From assembly GCF_044547355.1 (NCBI RefSeq), contig NZ_JBIUAG010000023.1:101808-165807 (forward strand): DNA of 64,000 nt, given 5' to 3'. The translations under genes and the position numbers were made by a program. This document shows positions 27,252-35,474 of this stretch, piece after piece. The first letter of the stretch is position 1. Each line of letters begins with the position of its first letter. Under the pieces are notes generated by a model. That model did not search any database. It had not been told where the DNA came from and saw only the letters and a list, made by a program, of their open reading frames with translations. The DNA comes from Kutzneria sp044547355. Its GTDB lineage: Bacteria; Actinomycetota; Actinomycetes; Mycobacteriales; Pseudonocardiaceae.

Positions 27252-28816
27252 GAGCCGGCCTCCAGTGCCACCGAGGCGTTGTGCAGGGTCAGCGTGCCGC
27301 CCGCGGTCTTGATGGTCGTCGTCCGGCCTTCCTCGGGAGTGACGGTCAGCTTCAGGCCGCGCACCGGGTCGGCCGCCGAGCCGGTGTCCTCGGCCCGCTC
27401 GCGTTGCGCCATCGCCATCGTCAACAGCTCGCAGAACACGTCGAGGGCGCCATGGGACAGCCGGCTCTCCTCGATCGTCGGCGCGGCCTCGACCAGCTCG
27501 GTCACCGCCTCCGAACGCTTCTTGTCCACGGCACGGGCATCGGCCAGCAGGGCCTGCTCGGTGATCGGGTCGTCCACGATCCGCGAGGTCCGGCCCCGCG
27601 CGCCACGGTCGCCGCGGCTGCGGACGCTCACCGTGACGTCGAGCAGCGGGCCGTCCCGCCACGGGGTGTGCTCGTCATCGCCGTCGTGCTCGGGCGAGGG
27701 CAGCAGGTTGCGGGCCGAGTAGAGGCCGAACGCGGCGGCGTAGAGCGAATGGGCCTGGTCCGGGGTCGCCCCGTCGAACCAGCCGGCCAGCTTGAGCAGC
27801 TCGGCCCGGCGGCCCGGCAGCAGCCCGCCGCCGGAGGTCGCCCGCTTCACGCTGGCCAGCAGCGACCCGATGGCCCGGCCGGTCGCCTCGCGCAGCGCCG
27901 TCACCTGGCTGGGCCGGCCCGGGCGGTCGACGAACCAGTCGGTCAGGTCCTGCCAGTCGGCCACGGTCCGGCCGCGAGAGCGCTCGATCGGCAGGTCCTC
28001 GGAGCCCAGGGCGTTGGTCGGGCCGAGCAGCCGCAGCAGCTCACTGCGGCCCCGGGCCAGCTGGCCCAGCGACTCGGCGATCGCCGGCGTGTGCCGCAGG
28101 ACGTCCTCGACAACCATCTGGATGTACTCGACGAGCAGGTTGCGGAAGCCGGAGATCTCGTCCGGGGCCAGGTGGTGGCGGGTGACGATCTGGCCCAGGT
28201 AGGCGTAGAAGTCCCGGACCGTGACGGCCAGCTCGGCGTGCTGGAGGAACAGGGTCGTGACCTGCTCGGCCAGCGCCTCCCGGGCCCGCTTCGCGCCCGG
28301 GCCGCCCTCGGTGAACACGGCGTCGGACAGCGACTTGCCCAGCGCGCCCAGGCCGCGCTCGATGGCCGGCAGCAGCTCCCGCGACACCTCGCGGGCCCCT
28401 TCCGGCACCCGCAGCAGCTCGTCCACGTCGCGCTGCACCCGGACCGCCAGCTTGCTGACCTGGTAGCGCACGCTGCCGTGCTGGAACTCGGCGATGCTGG
28501 CCGCGATCACCTCGCGCCGGCCCGGCACCAGATTGCCCCACTCCACCAGCTGCTTGAGCCGGGCGATCACCGTCTCGATCCGGGACTCGCCCGGGTCGAT
28601 CAGCCCCTCCCGCTCAGCCGCCGCCAGCTTGGCCGCCACCTCCCCGGCCGACAGGTCGGCCAGCAGCGTCGACGCGAACAGCCGCATGGTCGTCAGGTAG
28701 GTGCGGTGGTGCTCGCGGGGCTGGAGGTAGGCGTACAGCAGCAGTCGGCGGTCGGTCGACTCCGCGCCCACGAGCGTGTCCTGGACGTGCTGCTCCTGCT
28801 CCACGGTCGGCCACAT
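27248..28816 (-). CDS. jetA: Wadjet type II JetA-like protein (TIGR02677, DUF2397)
   Basis: 522 residues from ATG 28816; an upstream in-frame extension to 29116 overlaps the cobD start on the other strand and is Arg-rich shadow. Contains YAYLQPREHHRTYLTTMRLF, RQ/KLAVRVQRDVDEL and FYAYLGQIV segments characteristic of DUF2397, the predicted kleisin of Wadjet II. First gene of the jetA-jetB-jetC operon, each pair joined by 4-nt overlaps. It faces away from cobD, with a 141-nt shared promoter region. No mobility gene is attached. Confidence 0.87.
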   Translation of the reverse strand: MWPTVEQEQHVQDTLVGAESTDRRLLLYAYLQPREHHRTYLTTMRLFASTLLADLSAGEVAAKLAAAEREGLIDPGESRIETVIARLKQLVEWGNLVPGRREVIAASIAEFQHGSVRYQVSKLAVRVQRDVDELLRVPEGAREVSRELLPAIERGLGALGKSLSDAVFTEGGPGAKRAREALAEQVTTLFLQHAELAVTVRDFYAYLGQIVTRHHLAPDEISGFRNLLVEYIQMVVEDVLRHTPAIAESLGQLARGRSELLRLLGPTNALGSEDLPIERSRGRTVADWQDLTDWFVDRPGRPSQVTALREATGRAIGSLLASVKRATSGGGLLPGRRAELLKLAGWFDGATPDQAHSLYAAAFGLYSARNLLPSPEHDGDDEHTPWRDGPLLDVTVSVRSRGDRGARGRTSRIVDDPITEQALLADARAVDKKRSEAVTELVEAAPTIEESRLSHGALDVFCELLTMAMAQRERAEDTGSAADPVRGLKLTVTPEEGRTTTIKTAGGTLTLHNASVALEAGS

Positions 28817-28957
28817 TAACCGGCCTGCCGGGGGCCGCTGACCCACCTGTCGCCGAACGGGTGATGAGCAGGCGATAACGTCTACCGCCTGGCGGCTGGG
28901 GACGACGGAGGTCTGGGGAGTGGCGGGTCTGCGTTGCGAACGGATCTGGGGCGCGGC

Positions 28958-29905
28958 GTGAACGGGGCGAGGGCCGTGGGCCTGCTGCTCGGGACCGCGG
29001 CCGACGCGGTGTTCGGAGACCCGCGCCAGTGGCATCCCGTGGCCGCCTTCGGCAGTACCGCAGCGGCGCTGGAACGGGCCGTCTACCGCGACCATAAGGT
29101 CCCCGGAGTTGTGCACAGTGTGCTGCTCGCCGGGGGCGCTGTCGCCGTAGGCGTGGCCATCGAGCGGCTCGGTCGGCGCCGGCCGCTGGTGCAGATCGCC
29201 ACTACCGCGCTGGCCACGTGGGCTGTGCTCGGGGGAGCATCGCTGGCCGCCGAAGGCACCGCCATGGGCCGTTCCTTGGACGCCAGCGACATCGACTCCG
29301 CCCGTGAACGCCTGCCCAACCTCTGCGGCCGCGAGCCCTCCAGCCTGGACGCCGCCGGGCTGGCGCGGGCGACTGTCGAGTCAGTGGCCGAGAACACGTC
29401 CGACGCCGTCGTCGCCCCGCTGTTCTGGGGCGCGGTCGCCGGCGTGCCCGGGCTGCTCGGCTACCGGGCCGCCAACACCCTCGACGCCATGGTCGGCCAC
29501 CGCTCCGCCCGCTACGCCAAGTTCGGCTGGGCCGCCGCCCGGCTCGACGACCTGGCCAACCTTGTGCCCTCGCGGCTCGCCGCCGTGCTCACCTCGGTCA
29601 CGGCGCCCGTCGTCGGCGGCTCGTCGCGCAGCGCGTGGCGTACCTGGCGGCAGGACGCCTCGGCCCACCCCAGCCCCAACGCCGGCCAGGTCGAGGCGGC
29701 CTTCGCCGGGGCGCTGGAGATCCGCCTCGGCGGCCGCACTGTCTACGCGCACGGGGCCGAGGAACGCCCGGTGCTGGGTCACGGCCGCAGCCCCGACGCC
29801 GGCCACGTCACCCGAGCGGTTGAGCTCTCCCGTGTCGTCGGCTTCGCCTCGGCGGCCGCCTCGGCCGTGCTCGCCCTGGCCATCGGCTTCCGTCGATCCC
29901 GCTAG
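28958..29905 (+). CDS. cobD: Adenosylcobinamide-phosphate synthase CobD/CbiB
   Basis: 315 residues from GTG 28958; TTG 28934 would add eight. I prefer GTG because the family usually begins a few residues before LLLGTAADAVFGDP. Polytopic membrane protein with the conserved GDP-RQWHPVAAFG, SVAENTSDAVVAPLFWGAVAG and NTLDAMVGHRS motifs. Joins aminopropanol (phosphate) to adenosylcobyric acid in cobalamin synthesis. The M. tuberculosis orthologue Rv2236c lies beside SURF1; here the HNH repeat element separates the two. Confidence 0.92.
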   Translation: MNGARAVGLLLGTAADAVFGDPRQWHPVAAFGSTAAALERAVYRDHKVPGVVHSVLLAGGAVAVGVAIERLGRRRPLVQIATTALATWAVLGGASLAAEGTAMGRSLDASDIDSARERLPNLCGREPSSLDAAGLARATVESVAENTSDAVVAPLFWGAVAGVPGLLGYRAANTLDAMVGHRSARYAKFGWAAARLDDLANLVPSRLAAVLTSVTAPVVGGSSRSAWRTWRQDASAHPSPNAGQVEAAFAGALEIRLGGRTVYAHGAEERPVLGHGRSPDAGHVTRAVELSRVVGFASAAASAVLALAIGFRRSR

Positions 29906-29924
29906 CGGGGCGGTTGGTTGGGGG

Positions 29925-30050
29925 CTCCGGGTGGATTGTGTGGAGACCTCTGGGCGATGGCGTGTCAAGGCGCTATCGGGCAGGCTCCGCCTGCCTCGAT
30001 ACGCAAGAAGCTTATGCTATCGCCCCCCTCCACACAAAATCCACCCTCCG
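29925..30050 (+). repeat. Folded repeat element, left copy (126 bp)
   Basis: Inverted copy of 31465-31592 (six substitutions and a 2-nt gap). Its own ends are inverted repeats (GGGTGGATT..GTGTGGAG versus CTCCACACAAAATCCACCC), with inner stems GGGCGATGGC/GCTATCGCCC and GGCAGGC/GCCTGCC, so one strand can fold into a long hairpin. Confidence 0.93.
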
Positions 30051-30174
30051 ATTGTCGAAGTGGAAAGTCTGTGTTGCCAGTCGCTTTCGCAGGTTGCCGA
30101 CCCCGCTTTGTTGGAGGGGGAGTTTCGGTCCGCTGTGGAATTGTCAAAGAACAGGTGCAGTAGGCGGGTCGTAG

Positions 30175-31320
30175 TCAGTACTGGTGGGGCTGGGTGATGT
30201 AGTGCCGACCCTGCGGAGTGACCCAATGCAAGGTCCCATCCTCGTCCAGGGTGACGGTGTGGTCGCCGTGCTTGAGGTGGTGATGGTGTTGACAGTAGCC
30301 CTTGAGCTGGTCCGGATTCGTCTTGCCTTTCGGCCACGGCACGGTGTGGTCGATTTCCTGGATCGGATTGACACAGCCGGGGGCGCAGCAGGTGCCGCCG
30401 TCGCGGAGCTTGGTGAACTCCCGACACCGGGCCGGGGGCTTGTAGAGATGGGTGGCCATCGCGGCGGCCCGCTGATACTCGTCCAACAGGACACCGCGCC
30501 AGGGGCCGAGCATGGCCAGTTCGCGGGCGGAGTCGGCGCTGATCGGACCGTAGCCATCCAGCAGACCCGGGTCCTCGGTCAGACCCATCAACGTCTCCAT
30601 CGACAGCGTGACGTGAACCTGCACCTTCCGATCGATGCCGTAGCCCAGGAACCGGTCCAGGAACGCGTCCACCCGCTTCTGATCGGTGGTGCGGCAGTCC
30701 TTGCACAACGCCCGGGCATCAGCGGTGGCGATGTCGTAGCACTGCCGGGCGTCGATCGCCGACATGCGGATCCGCAGCTCGGCCAAGCCGTTGGGCAGCG
30801 GGTAGAACTCGATCCGCCGCTCCTTGTCACGGGCCTTCTGCCGGCGCTGCTCGTAGCCCAGCGGATCGGCCTCGGCCACCAGCTTGGTGGTCCGGCGCGC
30901 GAGTTGGGTGCGGGTCAGCTCGGCGGCCACCCCGACCAACTGGTCCTCGATCTGGGGGATCGTGGCGGGGTCGAGGTGGATCACCCGCTCGTCCACGGTC
31001 TCCAGCCGGCGCAGGTCGATCTCCCCGCGCCGCAGCTGCTCACACAGCCGAGGCAGCCGGTCCAGGACTTCGGCGCGCTCCTGCTGCCGGAACAGGGACT
31101 GTTCCGACTCGTGAGTGGCCATGGACATCTCGGCCAGATCGTCGAAATTGCGGAGAATGCACAGCCGGGCGTGGTCGGCAACCGCCGTGATCTTGCGGGC
31201 CATGACGAATGCGGTGACTTGTTGCTCGGGGGTGAGGGTGGAGAGATCCGCGCCGAGGAGCAGGTCCAGCATCGCTCCCGAAGGCTCAGCAGACTCCAGC
31301 TCTCGGGTGATTTCTTTCAT
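30175..31320 (-). CDS. DUF222 / HNH endonuclease (13E12-like)
   Basis: 381 residues from ATG 31320. The N-terminal 270 residues are the helical DUF222 domain of actinobacterial 13E12-repeat proteins; the C-terminus is an HNH nuclease: C-x4-C type knuckle (GGTCCAPGCVNPI), EIDHTVPW with the first His, a central Asn (TNPDQL), and QHHHHLKH. Complete, no frameshift. Such genes occur in multicopy in actinobacterial genomes and are thought mobile, but a mechanism is not established. This copy is enclosed by inverted 126/128-bp folded repeats and interrupts the cobD-SURF1 neighbourhood. Confidence 0.9.
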   Translation of the reverse strand: MKEITRELESAEPSGAMLDLLLGADLSTLTPEQQVTAFVMARKITAVADHARLCILRNFDDLAEMSMATHESEQSLFRQQERAEVLDRLPRLCEQLRRGEIDLRRLETVDERVIHLDPATIPQIEDQLVGVAAELTRTQLARRTTKLVAEADPLGYEQRRQKARDKERRIEFYPLPNGLAELRIRMSAIDARQCYDIATADARALCKDCRTTDQKRVDAFLDRFLGYGIDRKVQVHVTLSMETLMGLTEDPGLLDGYGPISADSARELAMLGPWRGVLLDEYQRAAAMATHLYKPPARCREFTKLRDGGTCCAPGCVNPIQEIDHTVPWPKGKTNPDQLKGYCQHHHHLKHGDHTVTLDEDGTLHWVTPQGRHYITQPHQY

Positions 31321-31464
31321 ACCCCAAGAATACCCCTATTGAAGATCCAAATCGAATCACTAACGGGTGAACCTGTGTTTCATGCATAATCGCAACGACC
31401 CCACAACCAGCATCACGACCCCACCCGCAGCACCACGGCGACAATCATCTACACCTCCACGCTC

Positions 31465-31592
31465 CGGAGGGTGGATTTTGCGCGGAGGGGGGCGATGGCA
31501 TAAGCTTTTTGCGTATCGAGGCAGGCGGAGCCTGCCCGATAGCGCCTTGACACGCCATCGCCCAGAGGTCTCCGCGCAAAATCCACCCGGAG
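31465..31592 (-). repeat. Folded repeat element, right copy (128 bp)
   Basis: Reverse-complement of the left copy. Here the outer stem is a perfect 19 bp (GGGTGGATTTTGCGCGGAG and its complement). Where it differs from the left copy in the stem, both strands of the stem change together. The flanking 31321-31464 and 31593-31718 show no gene. Confidence 0.93.
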
Positions 31593-31718
31593 TCGCCTGG
31601 ATAACAGCCCGTCACCCCTCAAACAGACGACAACCCCCACCCCTCACCGCAATCCCCACCCCCGGCAACCGCGCGGCGCGGGCACAAGAATCACACCCAC
31701 ACCCACCACCCACACCCA

Positions 31719-32552
31719 CTACCCCCGAGCAGCAGCCGCCCGATCCCGAGCCTCATCCTCAGCCAGAATCTCCGCCACCGACTTCCGCTTGGGCTTGTCG
31801 GAGTTGTCCAGCGCACCGCCAGGCCGAGCCTCACGCCAGGTGAAATAACCCCAACCGAACAGTGCCATCGACCCGAAGATCAGCCACTGGATCGCGTACG
31901 AGAAGTACGGCCCGTCGTCCAGTTGCGGCAGCGGGATGGCGCCACCGCCGGTGACCATGCCGGGCTGGCCGGAGGTGAGCTGGTAGTAGCCGGGGTCGAG
32001 TGTCACGCCGCCGGCCTGGGCAACGGTGCCGGAGTTGATCGAGTAGATCTGCCGCTTGCCGGTGTCCAGGAAGCTGGGCCGCTTGTCGGCCGGCTCATCA
32101 TCTTGGGCCCGCGCGGTGATGGTGACCTGCCCGCTGGGCGGGGCGCTGTATGTCGGCACCGACTTGCCGGCTTGGGGCGGCTCGTACCCCCGGTCGACCA
32201 GCACGGTGCGGCCGTCGGTGAGCCGGAACGGGGTGACGATCTCGAACGCCGGCTCGCCCTGCACGGTGCGCAGCCGAGCCATGGCCTCACCGGCCGGCTC
32301 GTACGTGCCGGTCATGGTGACCAGCCGCCACACCGCTGCGTCGGAGGGCTCGGAACCGGCCGGCACGAGTTGCTCGACCGGCACCGGCTTGCTGGTGAAG
32401 GAGGCGGTCAGCGCGGCGTTTTGGGCCTGCTGCTCGGCGTTCCGGCTGAACTGCCACGGGGCCAGGATCGCGTAGCACGCGGCGGCGAACACGAACACCA
32501 CCACCGTGAGCATCAGCCAGTTGGGCTGGAGCAGGAACCGGAACCGCACCAC
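31719..32552 (-). CDS. SURF1 family cytochrome oxidase assembly protein
   Basis: 277 residues. Two membrane spans at the ends (WLMLTVVVFVFAAACYAILAPWQ near 12-34 and YAIQWLIFGSMALFGWGYF near 215-235) with a ~170-residue outside domain, the SURF1 topology. Motifs: APWQFSR (family WQ-R), VTMTGTYEP, VLVDRGYEPP, GPYFSYAIQW. SURF1 helps insert heme a into cytochrome aa3 oxidase. Orthologue of Rv2235 in the conserved neighbourhood. Confidence 0.92.
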   Translation of the reverse strand: MVRFRFLLQPNWLMLTVVVFVFAAACYAILAPWQFSRNAEQQAQNAALTASFTSKPVPVEQLVPAGSEPSDAAVWRLVTMTGTYEPAGEAMARLRTVQGEPAFEIVTPFRLTDGRTVLVDRGYEPPQAGKSVPTYSAPPSGQVTITARAQDDEPADKRPSFLDTGKRQIYSINSGTVAQAGGVTLDPGYYQLTSGQPGMVTGGGAIPLPQLDDGPYFSYAIQWLIFGSMALFGWGYFTWREARPGGALDNSDKPKRKSVAEILAEDEARDRAAAARG

Positions 32553-32565
32553 CCCACGGTATGCC

Positions 32566-33117
32566 TCACCCGGTCGTGAGCTCCAACCGGTCGAAGGCGA
32601 CGGAGTAGCCCGGACCGTCCGGCGAGGCGCACATCACCCCGGCCAGGGTCGGCACGGCCGGCGGATAGTAGGCCAGCCGCAGCATCGTGGTCGGCTCGTC
32701 GCCGTCGACTCCATAGCGCACGGTCACGGCGTCACCCGATCGCTCAATCTCGATCGTGACCCGGTCGGCGTACTCGATCGGTGTGACCGACCAGTCCGAC
32801 AGGCCTCGGGTGACCACCACGCTGGCCTGCTGCTGGCCGTCCACGTACTCGACGCCGGTCTTGATCCAGTTCTCCTCGTCGATGCGCAGCATGGCGCCGG
32901 CCTGGTCGTACTGGTGCGTGTACGCGCCCGCGAACCGGGTCACCAGCTTGAGGTCACCGCTCACCTCGCGGGCCAGCAGATGGCCGGTGTCGCGGATGAA
33001 CCCGTAGTGCGTGATGCGCCAGAAGTCGGTGGCGGCATCGGTCCGCACGTTCAGCGCGTCTCCCGCCGACCACGACTTCGGTTCGTTCAGCCACTGCCAC
33101 CCGGTCACATCGATCAT
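32566..33117 (-). CDS. DUF1349 domain protein (LamG-like fold)
   Basis: 183 residues from ATG 33117; a GTG at 33132 would add five residues and overlap the upstream stop as GTGA. Motifs NEPKSW, DFWRITHYGF, SGDLKLVTRFAG, YDQAGAMLRIDEENWIKTGVEY and SDWS are typical of DUF1349, a jelly-roll domain related to concanavalin-like lectins. No signal peptide. Members are often called regulation-of-enolase protein 1 homologues; the biochemical role is not known. Same strand as, and probably co-transcribed with, the kinase-like gene upstream. Confidence 0.87.
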   Translation of the reverse strand: MIDVTGWQWLNEPKSWSAGDALNVRTDAATDFWRITHYGFIRDTGHLLAREVSGDLKLVTRFAGAYTHQYDQAGAMLRIDEENWIKTGVEYVDGQQQASVVVTRGLSDWSVTPIEYADRVTIEIERSGDAVTVRYGVDGDEPTTMLRLAYYPPAVPTLAGVMCASPDGPGYSVAFDRLELTTG

Positions 33118-33128
33118 GGCTTCGATCC

Positions 33129-33974
33129 TCACAGTCGCAGGGCGCGCCGCGCAGCTGTCACGGCCTGATCCGCATACGAACGGCCGAACAGCTCGACGTG
33201 CACGAGGAGTGGAAAGAGCTGGTGCAAGGGGATCCGACGCTGCCAGCCGTCGGCCAGCGGCGACTGCGAGACGTAGCCGAAAAGCGCCCGATCGAGGTGC
33301 GGACACCCGAACAGCTGAAGCATGGCCAGGTCGGTCTCCCGGTGCCCGCCGTGCGCCGCCGGGTCGATCAGCCACACCCGGCCGTCGGCCGCCCAGTGCA
33401 CGTTGCCGCTCCACAGGTCCCCGTGCAGCCGCGCCGGCGTTTCCTCCGGGCCGGCCAGCTCCTCGATCCGGTCGATGACCTGCTCGAAGACGGCCTTCTC
33501 AGCGCTGGTCAACGCGTTCGCCCGGGCCAGGTACGGCGCGATCCGATGCTTCGCGTACCACCGCGGCCAGCTCGCCGCCGACCCGTAGTCCATCGCCGCC
33601 AACCCGATCGTGCCGATCGGCGGAGCCCCAGGTGGAGCCTCCCCGAAAGCGTTTGCGCCGGCAGCGTGCAAGGTGGCCAGCTGACGGCCGAACCGCTCGG
33701 CTGCCGTCGGTGAGGACGGGCCCGGCTCGATCTGCTCGATCACCAGCCAGCGATCGTCGTGCCCGCGCACGCCCGGCACCGGCACCGTCCCCGATTCGGC
33801 CAGCCAGGCCAGGCCGGCGGCCTCGGCGGCGGCCCCGTCGGTCTGCTTGGCCACGACCAGGTCGCCGTCGGCCAGCTCGACCTCCCACACCGCCGCTGAC
33901 AGCCCGTGCACGGAGACCGGCTCAAGGCCGGTGATCTCCGCCACGGCCTCGGTCACAGGTTGTCGCGAACCCAT
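33129..33974 (-). CDS. Fructosamine kinase-family protein
   Basis: 281 residues from ATG 33974; the start lies 22 nt inside the end of the phosphatase gene, so the two are coupled. Kinase-like APH fold: VVAKQTDG (ATP Lys), HGDLWSGNVHW (catalytic loop with Asp and Asn) and WLIDPAAHGGHRETDLAM (metal Asp). Fructosamine-3-kinase family members phosphorylate sugars on glycated proteins or ribulosamines, a deglycation repair role. Pairing with a low-molecular-weight phosphatase recalls the known genomic link of FN3K-related proteins with such phosphatases. Confidence 0.9.
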   Translation of the reverse strand: MGSRQPVTEAVAEITGLEPVSVHGLSAAVWEVELADGDLVVAKQTDGAAAEAAGLAWLAESGTVPVPGVRGHDDRWLVIEQIEPGPSSPTAAERFGRQLATLHAAGANAFGEAPPGAPPIGTIGLAAMDYGSAASWPRWYAKHRIAPYLARANALTSAEKAVFEQVIDRIEELAGPEETPARLHGDLWSGNVHWAADGRVWLIDPAAHGGHRETDLAMLQLFGCPHLDRALFGYVSQSPLADGWQRRIPLHQLFPLLVHVELFGRSYADQAVTAARRALRL

Positions 33975-34405
33975 GCCAGCAATCCTGGCGACGCGGCCTC
34001 GATCATGGCCAGCACCTCGTCGAACCCTTCCGGCCCGCCGTAGTACGGATCGGGCACGTCCACGCCGTCGGCGTCCGGGTCGAACGACCGCAGCAGCCGC
34101 ACGCGCGCGGGGTCGTCGGCGATCCGCCGCAGCGCCCGCGCGTGCCCGCTGTCCAGCGCGACCAGCAGGTCCGCGCCGAGATGCCGGTTGTCCACCTGGG
34201 CCGCCACGTGGTCGGTCGGATACCCGTGCCGCCGCAGCGTCGCCCGGGCCCGCTCGTCGGCCGGCTCGCCCACGTGCCACGGGCCGGTCCCGGCGCTGTT
34301 CACCTCGACCACGTCGGCCAGCCCGGCCTCCCGCAGGTGCTCGCGGAAGACCAGCTCGGCCATGGGGGACCGGCAGATGTTGCCGGTGCAGATGAAGCTG
34401 ACCAT
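33953..34405 (-). CDS. Low molecular weight protein-tyrosine-phosphatase (PtpA-like)
   Basis: 150 residues from ATG 34405 (a GTG immediately before it is possible). P-loop CTGNICRS near the N-terminus gives catalytic Cys and Arg; DPYYGG near the C-terminus holds the general acid Asp. Family length is normal. The M. tuberculosis orthologue Rv2234 (PtpA) is in the same neighbourhood. Next to the fructosamine kinase-like gene it may act in a phosphorylation-dephosphorylation repair pair rather than in signalling. Confidence 0.92.
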   Translation of the reverse strand: MVSFICTGNICRSPMAELVFREHLREAGLADVVEVNSAGTGPWHVGEPADERARATLRRHGYPTDHVAAQVDNRHLGADLLVALDSGHARALRRIADDPARVRLLRSFDPDADGVDVPDPYYGGPEGFDEVLAMIEAASPGLLAWVRDNL

Positions 34406-34427
34406 CACCCCTTTAGACTTTCACGCG

Positions 34428-35474
34428 ATGACCGGCCAATCGATCTCGCGTGCGCTCCTGCGCCACCACGGGGACGTCGACGCCGAGCCTGGTCTGGTCG
34501 ACTACGCCGTCAACGTGCGGCTGGCGCGCCCACCCGCCTGGCTCCGCGAGCGGCTCGCCGCCGCGCTCGACCGCCTCGGCAGCTACCCGTCGGCCGCCGA
34601 CCACGCCGCCGCCGCGCAGGCGGTCGCCGACCGGCACGGGGTTTCCCCCGACCGGGTGCTCTTGCTGAACGGCTCCGCCGAGGGGTTCGCGTTGCTGCCG
34701 CAGCTGCGGCCCCGGCTGGCGGCAGCAGTGCATCCGTCGTTCACGGAGCCGGAGGTGGCGCTCACCGACGCCGGCGTCCCGGTGCACCGCGTCTTGCTGT
34801 CGCCGGAGGACGGCTACCGGCTGCGTCCCGACGACGTGCCGGAGAACGCCGACCTGGTGGTCGTCGGAAACCCGACCAACCCGACCTCGGTGCTGCACCC
34901 GGCGGCCGACCTGCTGGCGTTGGCTCGCCCGGGCCGCACGGTGGTGGTCGACGAGGCCTTCATCGACGCCGTGCCGGGGGAGCGCGAGTCGCTGGCCGGC
35001 AGCGCCGCCGACGGCCTGCTGGTGTTCCGCAGTCTGACCAAGATGTGGGCGCTGCCCGGTCTTCGCGCCGGTTACGTGCTCGGCTCGCCGGACCTGCTGG
35101 CCCGGCTGGCGGCGCACCGGCCCCAGTGGCCGGTCGGCACGCTGGCGCTGGAGGCGTTCCGCGCGTGCAGCGAGCCGTTCGCCGTGGCCGAATCCGACCG
35201 CGCGGCCGTCGAATTCGAGACGCACCGAGCCGAGCTGGTCAGTGCCCTGGCCGAGCTGCCGGGCGTGCGCGTCCACGAGCCCGCATCCGCGCCGTTCCTG
35301 CTGCTCACGGTCAAGGACGGCGCGAATGTCCGGGCCGCGCTCCGCGAACGCGGCGTGGCGGTCCGGCGCGGCGACACCTTCCCCGGGCTGGGGGGCGACC
35401 ACATCCGGGTCGCCGTCCGCTCGCCCGAACAGTCCGAACCCCTCTTGACCGCCTTGCGTGAGGTGCTGGCTTGA
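34428..35474 (+). CDS. cobC: PLP-dependent aminotransferase-fold CobC-like protein (Rv2231c family)
   Basis: 348 residues from ATG 34428. Fold type I: NGSAEGFALLP, NPTNPTSVL, DEAFIDAVPGE and the PLP-lysine motif SLTKMWALPGLRAGY. Resembles L-threonine-O-3-phosphate decarboxylase CobD/CobC of Salmonella nomenclature, which makes aminopropanol phosphate for cobalamin; histidinol-phosphate aminotransferase is the nearest alternative, but the cobalamin context (cobD, RNase H/alpha-ribazole phosphatase) favours CobC. First of four genes joined by 4-nt overlaps. Confidence 0.87.
   Translation: MTGQSISRALLRHHGDVDAEPGLVDYAVNVRLARPPAWLRERLAAALDRLGSYPSAADHAAAAQAVADRHGVSPDRVLLLNGSAEGFALLPQLRPRLAAAVHPSFTEPEVALTDAGVPVHRVLLSPEDGYRLRPDDVPENADLVVVGNPTNPTSVLHPAADLLALARPGRTVVVDEAFIDAVPGERESLAGSAADGLLVFRSLTKMWALPGLRAGYVLGSPDLLARLAAHRPQWPVGTLALEAFRACSEPFAVAESDRAAVEFETHRAELVSALAELPGVRVHEPASAPFLLLTVKDGANVRAALRERGVAVRRGDTFPGLGGDHIRVAVRSPEQSEPLLTALREVLA

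Noticed and set aside
29925..31592. Insertion sequence with terminal inverted repeats
   Set aside because: No DDE, Y1 or serine transposase and no target duplication found; the nuclease is HNH. Kept as a repeat element instead.
31367..31843. 158-residue plus-strand frame over the right repeat
   Set aside because: Runs through the folded repeat and opposite the SURF1 end; composition is Pro/Arg-biased shadow.
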